Origin: Desulfobacteraceae bacterium
Lineage (GTDB): Bacteria > Desulfobacterota > Desulfobacteria > Desulfobacterales > JAABSP01
Direction: 5' to 3'
Assembly (NCBI GenBank): GCA_011390065.1
Contig: JAABTD010000017.1
Coordinates: 1 to 37,043 of the forward strand
Length of the DNA stretch: 37,043 bases
The notes under the pieces are model-generated. The model saw only the letters and a program-made list of their open reading frames with translations, made no database searches and was not told where the DNA came from. Numbering within the stretch: the stretch's first letter is position 1; every line of letters starts with the position of its first letter. Shown in pieces: positions 31,121 through 37,043 of this stretch. A program made the translations under genes and the position numbers.

Positions 31121-32029
31121 ATGATCGATACAGACCGATACGCCGTCATCGCCGCTCGGTTGCGGGAAGTGCTCGGAGAAGGCATGGATCTTAACGGGAA
31201 CGTGGTGCAAACCCTCGACTCCCTGATCTCCCCCGCCTCCGGCGCCGAACTGACCGACGCCGTGGGCGACGGAGACAAAGCGGAATCCCAGACGATCCTG
31301 GAACTGATCTGCTTTCCAGACGAAAAGCTCCAGGCGAAACTGGAACCGTTGCTGGCGGACGCGAACCTGGAACCAGCGGATGCGGAACAGATCCTGGCCC
31401 GCCTGAGCCATCCGCCGCCCACGGCCCGATTCACTTTTCCCGACGGCCGGGGAACGGCCGAGGTCCAACTGCCCGAGTCGGCTGCGGCGGCGTTTCTGGA
31501 CCGGCTCCACATCGACCGGAACCCGGACCCCCGTCTGGTGGATGCCGTGGCCGCCGGCGCGCCGCCCGACCGCCAGGCCCTGTTCCGGGCCAAACTGCGC
31601 AACTGCCGGTTCCGGTGGTCCGAGCCCCGGATCAATTTTCTGCAGCTTTTTTTTCAGAACATCGACTTTGTGGCCCGGGATCCGGAACGGCTTCTCGATT
31701 TCACCCTGTCCCTTTTCCATGAACTGCCGGACACCCCGGACCTGTGGTCCGCCGTTTCAGCCAAAAAGCAGGACTATGTCAACACCCTGGAAAAGGCCGC
31801 CCGGTTCGAGGAACAGCGCCGGGGACAAAACATGGAAACCCTGTCCATGCAAGGGGTGCGAATCCCCCATGTGGATGCAGCGGACATCGGGGAACGCCTT
31901 GAACTCATCGACGCTCTCTGCCTGGCGGTGTTCGGCCTCACCCCGCCGGTGGAACAAACCGCTGAGGTGAACCTGGGCCCCATCGAAGGGGATGAAGATT
32001 TAAAACGGATGATCCGAATGCTGTCCTGA
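31121..32029 (+). CDS. Hypothetical protein (302 aa)
   Basis: I do not recognise this protein. It is soluble, mostly helical and acidic, with no membrane segment, signal peptide or catalytic motif that I can identify. A central part (about 95-180) has alternating strand-like stretches (ARFTFPDGRGTAEVQLP), followed by an aromatic segment with INFLQLFFQNIDFVARDPERL near 185-205. The start has AAGGAA about six bases upstream, and the gene begins 9 bases after trxC, so it is probably co-transcribed. Codon use looks like that of its neighbours. A promoter for the next gene lies after its end. Confidence 0.75.
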   Translation: MIDTDRYAVIAARLREVLGEGMDLNGNVVQTLDSLISPASGAELTDAVGDGDKAESQTILELICFPDEKLQAKLEPLLADANLEPADAEQILARLSHPPPTARFTFPDGRGTAEVQLPESAAAAFLDRLHIDRNPDPRLVDAVAAGAPPDRQALFRAKLRNCRFRWSEPRINFLQLFFQNIDFVARDPERLLDFTLSLFHELPDTPDLWSAVSAKKQDYVNTLEKAARFEEQRRGQNMETLSMQGVRIPHVDAADIGERLELIDALCLAVFGLTPPVEQTAEVNLGPIEGDEDLKRMIRMLS

Positions 32030-32080
32030 AAACGGGGTCGACGGGACGAGACGTCACCAGCGGGATAGTGCCCCGGCCTG

Positions 32081-32109
32081 TTGACGAATTCGGGGATGGA
32101 TGGAATACT
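32081..32109 (+). promoter_or_regulatory. Candidate promoter for the MORN-repeat gene
   Basis: TTGACG at 32081-32086 (5 of 6) and AATACT at 32104-32109 (4 of 6) are 17 bases apart. The start site would be about 65 bases before the ATG at 32180. This also argues against translation beginning at the in-frame TTG at 32081. Confidence 0.45.
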
Positions 32110-32179
32110 TTTCGCGTTCGTTCAGAATCATTTGAAATGGTTTGGAAAGATGCGAAAACAGCCTCCCGGAGATCTGTCC

Positions 32180-33631
32180 ATGACCCCGTTTCAACGCGGC
32201 AAGTCGCTGAAAAGAGAGTTCCAGCGCAAACGGAGAACCGTCCCATCCCCCGATGAAGAGCCGACCTCTGAATCCCCGGCGTCGCCATTCGCGCGGATAC
32301 GGCCATTCAGGCCGAAGGACGCTGAAACCCGGCGTCGGGGCGACGGCGCCGAACTGACCGGTCGCTTTACGGACGGCCGCCTCGACGGCTGCGGGGTCAT
32401 GGTCTTTCCGGATGGTCGCCGCTATGAAGGGGAATTCAAGGCAGGCGCTCTGGAGGGTCACGGGACCCTGTTCTATCCCAGCGGCGCCGTCTATGTGGGA
32501 CGCTTTCGCCGCAACAAACGCCACGGACAGGGCGACATGACCTTTGCCAGCGGCTTTCGGTACGAAGGCCATTTCAGGCAAGGCCGGTGTCATGGGTATG
32601 GATCCCTTTACTTTCCCGACGGCGCCGTCTATCATGGCCAGTTTGAAAACGGTCGATTCAACGGCCGGGGAGACCTCTCTTTCCCGGACGGCGCCCGCTA
32701 CGAGGGGCAATTCCGGGACGACCGGCGCCATGGGCCGGGAACCCTGATCCTTCCCAACGGCTTCAAATACGACGGCCAGTTCGCGAACAACCGGCCGGAG
32801 GGCCGCGGCGAGATGACCTATCCCGGCGGGGCCTCGTATGTGGGCCGGCTCAAGGCCGGCAAATGCCATGGCTATGGTCGCCTGGTTTATGGAAACGGCG
32901 CCCGGTACGAGGGGGAGTTCAAGGAAGGCTATTACCACGGGCAGGGGCGGCTGACCTTTCCCGACGGCACGGTCCAGGAAGGAAAATTTCACAACGACCA
33001 GCTTCAGAACCAAGGGACCGTCGCCCGGCCGGACGGGAAGACGGGGAAAAAACAGACCGGCAAGATGGCCGTGGTCGGGAAAAAGCCGGAGCAGAGCGTC
33101 TTCCTGCTGGATATGGATATGGAGGATTTATGGCTCAGGGAGGATGAACCCGAAAAGGAGGCCGACCTCCGGGCCCCTGAGCAGCCCGGCCGCAAACGAT
33201 CCCGGCATCGAACCTCGGACGGCCATTTTGTGGCCTCCAAGGAGGAGATCATTGTGGACAACTGGCTTTACATGACCGGCGTCCGCCATGCCCACGGAAA
33301 ACGGCTGCCCCTGGAAGAAGAGATTTACGTCACCTTCTACTTGCCGGAAGGCCGGGTCTGCCTCGAGTGCCGGGGGGGATCGGAGCGGTCCGAAGAGAAG
33401 GAACGGAAACGACGCCTCTTTAAAAACAATCATTTCAACCTGATCGAACTCAGGGACGAGGATTTTTACAATCTTGACGACATCTTATCTCAAAAACTCC
33501 TGGCCTGCGGCATCCGCGCGCTTGAGCCGGAACCTCTTTTTCGCCGTTTTCACCCTGGCAATGCTGGGGTTCCTGCTGACCCTGACGCCTGCCCGGGGTC
33601 AAGAAGCCGATCCCCCGACAGCCGCCTCTGA
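32180..33631 (+). CDS. MORN-repeat protein with C-terminal nuclease-like domain
   Basis: A 483-residue protein. After a basic N-terminal region come ten consecutive 23-residue MORN repeats (residues 58-287, pattern YEGEFKxGxxHGxGxLxFPDG), a beta-hairpin array known for lipid or protein contact. A charged linker follows. Residues about 346-446 resemble a PD-(D/E)XK nuclease domain: VASKEEIIVDNWLYMTGVRH, FYLPEGRVCLECRG and FNLIELRDEDFYNLDDIL. In relatives the strand reads DFYLP...EYWG; here the Asp is Thr (VTFYLP) while the Glu is kept (LECRG), so catalysis may be lost. The ATG at 32180 has GGAG eight bases upstream. The last 158 bases overlap lolA, and the tail after residue 446 looks like out-of-frame lolA sequence rather than a conserved domain. 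Confidence 0.8.
   Translation: MTPFQRGKSLKREFQRKRRTVPSPDEEPTSESPASPFARIRPFRPKDAETRRRGDGAELTGRFTDGRLDGCGVMVFPDGRRYEGEFKAGALEGHGTLFYPSGAVYVGRFRRNKRHGQGDMTFASGFRYEGHFRQGRCHGYGSLYFPDGAVYHGQFENGRFNGRGDLSFPDGARYEGQFRDDRRHGPGTLILPNGFKYDGQFANNRPEGRGEMTYPGGASYVGRLKAGKCHGYGRLVYGNGARYEGEFKEGYYHGQGRLTFPDGTVQEGKFHNDQLQNQGTVARPDGKTGKKQTGKMAVVGKKPEQSVFLLDMDMEDLWLREDEPEKEADLRAPEQPGRKRSRHRTSDGHFVASKEEIIVDNWLYMTGVRHAHGKRLPLEEEIYVTFYLPEGRVCLECRGGSERSEEKERKRRLFKNNHFNLIELRDEDFYNLDDILSQKLLACGIRALEPEPLFRRFHPGNAGVPADPDACPGSRSRSPDSRL
32351..33040 (+). repeat. Tandem array of ten 69-bp units encoding MORN repeats
   Basis: Ten in-register units of 23 codons each, without insertions or gaps. Repeats 2 to 9 keep the Y-x-G-x-F start and the Gly-x-Gly core. 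The first (ELTGRF) and last (VQEGKF) are the most divergent, as usual for capping units. The DNA units have diverged in sequence, so this is an old protein repeat, not a recent expansion. Confidence 0.9.
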
Positions 33632-34235
33632 AACCAACCCCCAACCCGAAGCGACCCTGGACGACATCCTCGACCAGATCGAGAACCGCTACGCCGGCCG
33701 AAGCTTTTCCGCCAACTTCCATCAGGAATCGACCCTGGCGGCCATGGACATCACCGACACGGCCACCGGCCATCTTTTTGTCCGGCCGCCGGACCGGATG
33801 CGCTGGGAATACGAGCGGCCCGAACGGCAGGTGATCCTCACCGACGGCGAAACCCTGTGGATCTGGCGTCCCGAAGACAACCAGGTGATGGTGGGCCGGG
33901 CCCCGGCCTATTTCGGGGACGGCAAGGGGGCCAGCTTTCTCTCGGATATCCGGGAGATTCGGAAAAGCTTCGAGGTGAGACTGGAACCGGACGCCGAGCC
34001 CGGACATTACCGCCTGAAACTCCTTCCCAAGCAGAAAACGCATGACATCGCGGCTGTCTATCTCTCCGTATCAAAAGACCGTTTCATCGTGGCGCAGATT
34101 GCCACACACAACGACTACGGCGACATCACCCGCATCACCCTGACCGATTTCACCTTCGATGAACCATTGCCGGACGATATTTTCGATCTGGATGTGCCGC
34201 CGGGGACGGATATGATTCAAATGGACAGGGAATAA
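33474..34235 (+). CDS. lolA: Outer-membrane lipoprotein carrier protein LolA
   Basis: LolA carries lipoproteins across the periplasm from LolCDE to the outer membrane. The product has a signal peptide with hydrophobic core FFAVFTLAMLGFLLTL and a probable cleavage site at PARGQEA. The mature part shows the family pattern: IENRYAGRSFSANFHQEST, GHLFVRPPDRMRWEYERPE, VILTDGETLWIWRPEDNQV, and the C-terminal ITLTDFTFDEPLPDDIFDL. The start is uncertain: TTG at 33474 has GAGGA eleven bases upstream. TTG at 33522 gives a shorter, canonical signal peptide but no ribosome site, and ATG at 33561 would leave too short a signal. All of them lie inside the preceding MORN gene. A hairpin follows the stop. Confidence 0.88.
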   Translation: MTTSYLKNSWPAASARLSRNLFFAVFTLAMLGFLLTLTPARGQEADPPTAASETNPQPEATLDDILDQIENRYAGRSFSANFHQESTLAAMDITDTATGHLFVRPPDRMRWEYERPERQVILTDGETLWIWRPEDNQVMVGRAPAYFGDGKGASFLSDIREIRKSFEVRLEPDAEPGHYRLKLLPKQKTHDIAAVYLSVSKDRFIVAQIATHNDYGDITRITLTDFTFDEPLPDDIFDLDVPPGTDMIQMDRE

Positions 34236-34291
34236 CGGACTGAAAATGATTCATGAAAACTGACCCCGGTCATCCCTTCGGCCGTTTCCGA

Positions 34292-34312
34292 CCGACCGGA
34301 GAGGTCGGCTTT
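34292..34312 (+). terminator. Probable weak rho-independent terminator after lolA
   Basis: CCGACC (34292-34297) pairs with GGTCGG (34303-34308) around a five-base loop and is followed by CTTT. The T-tract is short, so this is a weaker candidate than the one at 16926. It lies in the gap between the convergent lolA and antiporter genes. Confidence 0.45.
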
Positions 34313-34328
34313 AATGCGTTCAGGTAAA

Positions 34329-35513
34329 TTACGATTCCTCCTTTCCCACCTTTTTCGGCGGCTTCGGGGCGCCTATCGTGACCAGCTTGAACAGCGTCGG
34401 CCCCAGAAAGCAGGTGATCAGGGCCAGAAAAACGATGGCGTCTCTGGCGGCCCCGGAGATCAGCTCGTTCTCAACCCCGATGGCCGCCGCCGCGATGATG
34501 AGGCTGAGTCGGGCAGAAAGGAGAAACCCGGTCTGGAGCACCTGGCGGAACGGGCGGCCCATGAGCAGCAGCAGGACCGCCGGGACGAGCTTCACCACCA
34601 GGGCGAAACCCAGCAGCTTGGCCGTGAAAATCAGGGCATCGGCCCCCAGAATGTTGCCCAGGTCGAACTGCATGCCCACATGGATAAAAAAGACCGGAAT
34701 GAGAAAACCGAACCCCATGGCAGACAGCTTGGTTTCCAGAACGCCCTTTTCCCGGAACACATAGGACAGCACACTGCCCCCCAGAAAGGCCCCCAGCACC
34801 GGCTCCAGGTGAACCAGTTCGGAAAGCCCCACAAACAGGAAAAGCAGGGCGATGGAGAAGCGAACTCCGATCTCCTGGGCGTCTTCCCGAAGGCCCAGCA
34901 GCAGCGCCGCCTGATCCGGGTTCCACCAGGCCCAGAGCCGTCCGAGGCGCAACAGAATCCCGAACCCCACGAAAAGGGCCAGGGGTTTGGCAAACTCCCA
35001 GCCAAACCCCTGCTGAATGTAGAGGATGTAAAAGGTGATCCCGAACAGGGTTAAAAAATCGGCCAGCGTGGCCGCGATCAGTATGGACTGCCCCAACTCG
35101 GTTTTGCTCAATCCCGCCTCCTTGAGGGTGGGCATCACCAGTCCCAGGGAGGTGGTGGAAAGCACCAGGGCCATGAACATGCCCCGGTTCAACAGCAGGG
35201 CCGCGCCGAAGGACAGGGCCAGTGTGGCGGCGAATAACGCCACATGAAACAGAAGCTGTCCCTTGCTCTGGCGCTGCAACGCGACGAAATCAATTTCCAT
35301 GCCCGCCTGGAACATCAGCAGCAAAAACCCCAGATCCGCGAGAAAGGGGAGCCAATCGCCCGCAAATGTGAATTGGAGGACGCTCTTTCCCAGCACCACG
35401 CCGAAAATAATCTCGAGCACCACCGCCGGAATGCGGAGCAGGATGCTGACGCCCGGCAACAGAAGAACCGCGACCGACACCATCAGCAGGGCATAAGCGT
35501 TCTGGCCGATCAC
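34329..35513 (-). CDS. CPA2-type cation:proton antiporter (Kef-like) membrane subunit
   Basis: An inner-membrane protein of 394 residues with about 12 hydrophobic segments, of the monovalent cation:proton antiporter-2 family. Characteristic stretches are LADLGFLLLMFQAGMEID, the acidic ILIAATLADFLTLFGI in a membrane helix (Asp expected in ion transport), GAFLGGSVLSYVF and FGFLIPVFFIHVGMQFD. The domain ends without the cytoplasmic RCK part that Kef proteins carry; that part is encoded by the upstream gene. I start at the GTG at 35513, which overlaps the RCK gene stop as GTGA; an ATG at 35549 is a possible longer start. K+ or Na+ efflux coupled to proton entry is the likely activity. Confidence 0.88.
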   Translation of the reverse strand: MIGQNAYALLMVSVAVLLLPGVSILLRIPAVVLEIIFGVVLGKSVLQFTFAGDWLPFLADLGFLLLMFQAGMEIDFVALQRQSKGQLLFHVALFAATLALSFGAALLLNRGMFMALVLSTTSLGLVMPTLKEAGLSKTELGQSILIAATLADFLTLFGITFYILYIQQGFGWEFAKPLALFVGFGILLRLGRLWAWWNPDQAALLLGLREDAQEIGVRFSIALLFLFVGLSELVHLEPVLGAFLGGSVLSYVFREKGVLETKLSAMGFGFLIPVFFIHVGMQFDLGNILGADALIFTAKLLGFALVVKLVPAVLLLLMGRPFRQVLQTGFLLSARLSLIIAAAAIGVENELISGAARDAIVFLALITCFLGPTLFKLVTIGAPKPPKKVGKEES

Positions 35514-36943
35514 AACTCGGGTTCCCGGGCCACCACCAGGACCGAACATGGGGTCCGTTCGGTGAGCAGTTCCCCGATGTTGGGGCTGAAAAACTCTTTC
35601 TCGTCCGATGAAGACCCCACCACCATCAGATCATACGCCTCTGCCAGCGCGGTCAACTCCCGCACGGGGTTGCCCTCCCGGGACACTTCGCCGATGCTGA
35701 TCTTTCTGAGGTGACTCAGCTCCCGCACCCGGCTGAACCGTTCATTGGGCGTGTTCTGCTCCCGGCCGTGTTCGTCGTGGATGAAGTCCGGCGCATGCAC
35801 CACGGCGGCATCGATCTCCGCCTCCAGCTCCTCGGCCACATCGATGGCCGTCTCCAACGCCATCTCGGACCGCGGCGCCCTGTGGAAGGGCGCCAGAATC
35901 CGTTTATAGGGCATGGACCGGCGGGATACCAGCATGGGACAGGGCAGCGAATGAGCCAGTTCCATCATCTCGGATGATGTCAGGGCCTTTAAGAACGACT
36001 TCTCCAGGGGCCGCAAGACCACCAGGCCGATATTTTCCTCCCGGCATAAATCCGGCAGGTCCCTCAGCGGATTTTTATCGACAACCCGAACCCGGACATC
36101 GAAATTGCTGCGCCACTCTTCGATGAGCGCTTCCGGATGGGGCGCCTTCCCATGCCGGAGGATGACCACATGGGATATATGGGTGTTGAGCGCGAGGTAC
36201 ATGGCCTCTTCCATCATCGATTCCACAGCCGTCTCGTCTCCGCCGCTCAGGATCAGCAGCATCCCCGACCCCCAGGCCATGGGAAAAGGGACATGGGCGC
36301 AGGCCAGGTGGGTGCACACGGAGCGGAAAAACCCCCGCTTCCCTGCGAGGATGATCCGGTCGCTCTCCTTTAGGACGGTGTCGGCATCCGGGTCCAGCAG
36401 CTCTCCGCCCCGAAATACGCCGGCGATGCGCCAGGTGGGGTCCTCGAACCCCCCGATGCCGACGCCCATCAGCCAGTGTTCCCGCAGGACCTCGACCTCC
36501 ACCACTTCCCCCCGGCCCTGGGCCACGGGGAAAACATTGATGCGGGGATCCTGGAGATAGTGGTAAAGCGTGGACCCGATCACATTGCCGGTCACCAGGG
36601 TGTATATTCCCAGTTCCCGAAACTTTTTTTCCAGGTCCTCATCGTTGTTGAGCGCCAGAATATGATGCACCCCTTTTTCACGGGCGTACCGGGCCGCGGC
36701 CAGGTTCACCTTGTCATTGTTGGTCAGAACGAGCACATAATCCGCTGAAGCAATATCCACATCGTCCAACAACACCGGACTTGAGGCATCCCCTGCAACC
36801 GCCTTTTCCACAATGGGATACAATGCGGGCAAATCGTTCAAACGGCTCTCGTCCTGATCGATGACGGTAATCCGCCACAGATCCCCCAGCCGCGACAGCA
36901 GATATCGGGTGAATTTCCCACCCCCGCAAATGATCACTTTCAT
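35510..36943 (-). CDS. RCK-domain regulator with tandem Usp-like domains
   Basis: A 477-residue soluble protein. Residues 1-115 are an RCK/TrkA-N Rossmann domain (VIICGGGKFTRYLL, acidic VIDQDESR at the end of strand 2, GDASSPVLL). Residues about 140-215 are an RCK-C domain. Then come two Usp-like folds: a degenerate one at about 225-342 and a second at 345-475 ending DLMVVGSSSDEKEFFSPNIGELL. The nucleotide motif GxGxxG reads GGGKFT, with the last Gly replaced by Thr. The coding region overlaps the antiporter start, so this is almost certainly its gating subunit, combining nucleotide or NAD(H) sensing with an energy-stress domain. A ribosome site GGAGG lies about 12 bases before the ATG. Confidence 0.87.
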   Translation of the reverse strand: MKVIICGGGKFTRYLLSRLGDLWRITVIDQDESRLNDLPALYPIVEKAVAGDASSPVLLDDVDIASADYVLVLTNNDKVNLAAARYAREKGVHHILALNNDEDLEKKFRELGIYTLVTGNVIGSTLYHYLQDPRINVFPVAQGRGEVVEVEVLREHWLMGVGIGGFEDPTWRIAGVFRGGELLDPDADTVLKESDRIILAGKRGFFRSVCTHLACAHVPFPMAWGSGMLLILSGGDETAVESMMEEAMYLALNTHISHVVILRHGKAPHPEALIEEWRSNFDVRVRVVDKNPLRDLPDLCREENIGLVVLRPLEKSFLKALTSSEMMELAHSLPCPMLVSRRSMPYKRILAPFHRAPRSEMALETAIDVAEELEAEIDAAVVHAPDFIHDEHGREQNTPNERFSRVRELSHLRKISIGEVSREGNPVRELTALAEAYDLMVVGSSSDEKEFFSPNIGELLTERTPCSVLVVAREPEL

Positions 36944-36970
36944 GACAATGCCGATCCTCCTCCTTGGCGC

Positions 36971-36986
36971 GTTTCAGGGTTGAAAC
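36971..36986 (-). promoter_or_regulatory. Small hairpin in the leader of the RCK-antiporter operon
   Basis: GTTTCA (36971-36976) and TGAAAC (36981-36986) are perfect complements around a four-base loop. The hairpin lies in the expected untranslated leader just before the ribosome binding site. It could affect translation or be an operator half-site pair. There is no T-tract, so it is not a terminator. Confidence 0.4.
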
Positions 36987-36994
36987 CAGCGTGA

Positions 36995-37024
36995 AATATA
37001 GGACATGTCCGGGGAGTTGTCCAA
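36995..37024 (-). promoter_or_regulatory. Candidate promoter with a palindrome in the spacer
   Basis: On the minus strand TATATT (complement of 36995-37000, 5 of 6) follows TTGGAC (complement of 37019-37024, 3 of 6) after 18 bases. The perfect ten-base palindrome GGACATGTCC fills 37001-37010 directly upstream of the -10 box, and GGACA occurs again 12 bases away. The poor -35 box with a palindrome in the spacer suggests a regulator-controlled promoter. Confidence 0.4.
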
Positions 37025-37043
37025 TGGGAATCGGCAGGCGATT

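Noticed and set aside
1-37043. CRISPR arrays, tRNA or rRNA genes, insertion sequences, prophage or integrase genes
   Set aside because: No regularly spaced repeats, cloverleaf-forming gaps, transposase or integrase motifs were seen; intergenic gaps are almost all below 250 bases.

Overview
The window is about 37 kb of GC-rich bacterial chromosome, densely packed with short, often overlapping operons on both strands. No rRNA, tRNA, insertion sequence, phage gene or CRISPR array is visible. The gene set points to a Gram-negative anaerobe, most likely a Desulfobacterota (former Deltaproteobacteria) member: a LolA lipoprotein carrier, a ZraS/ZraR sigma-54 two-component system, a UPF0210/ACT pair, HEAT-repeat signalling proteins and an RCK-Usp partner of a CPA2 antiporter. 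That assignment is inferred from gene content, not from a marker gene.

Left third (1-13.4 kb). A small membrane peptide and a PaaI-type thioesterase face moaA. moaA lies downstream of two tandem HEAT-repeat paralogs, one of which carries cyclic-nucleotide-binding-like and PilZ domains. A divergent promoter region follows, then purine synthesis genes in which the usual bifunctional PurH is split into separate IMP cyclohydrolase and AICAR transformylase genes. These converge on a large MscS-type channel gene that follows priA.

Middle (13.5-25.8 kb). A small exported protein precedes the uracil salvage pair upp-uraA. Next come a membrane/coiled-coil/zinc-ribbon/TPR protein, a strong terminator, and a reverse-strand operon of a universal stress protein, a UPF0210 (PFL-like) protein and an HD-domain protein. 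A PsiE-like membrane protein sits between that operon and a two-gene unit of an FMN-dependent alpha-hydroxy-acid dehydrogenase and a tandem-ACT protein. A forward operon encodes a four-helix membrane protein, a DHH-CBS phosphoesterase-like protein and an SF2 helicase.

Right third (25.8-37 kb). A small cysteine-containing protein and a methionine gamma-lyase-family enzyme are read from overlapping divergent promoters. The lyase gene overlaps zraS, which overlaps zraR (ATGA junctions), followed by a trxC-like thioredoxin and an unrecognised gene. A MORN-repeat protein with a nuclease-like C-terminal domain overlaps lolA by more than 100 bp. The window closes with a reverse-strand pair: an RCK-Usp regulator and a CPA2-type antiporter.

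The best candidates for something undescribed are the HEAT/HEAT-CNB-PilZ pair, the MORN-nuclease fusion, and the coupling of a sulfur-amino-acid lyase to a Zra-type envelope sensor. None is proven to be a new system by sequence alone.
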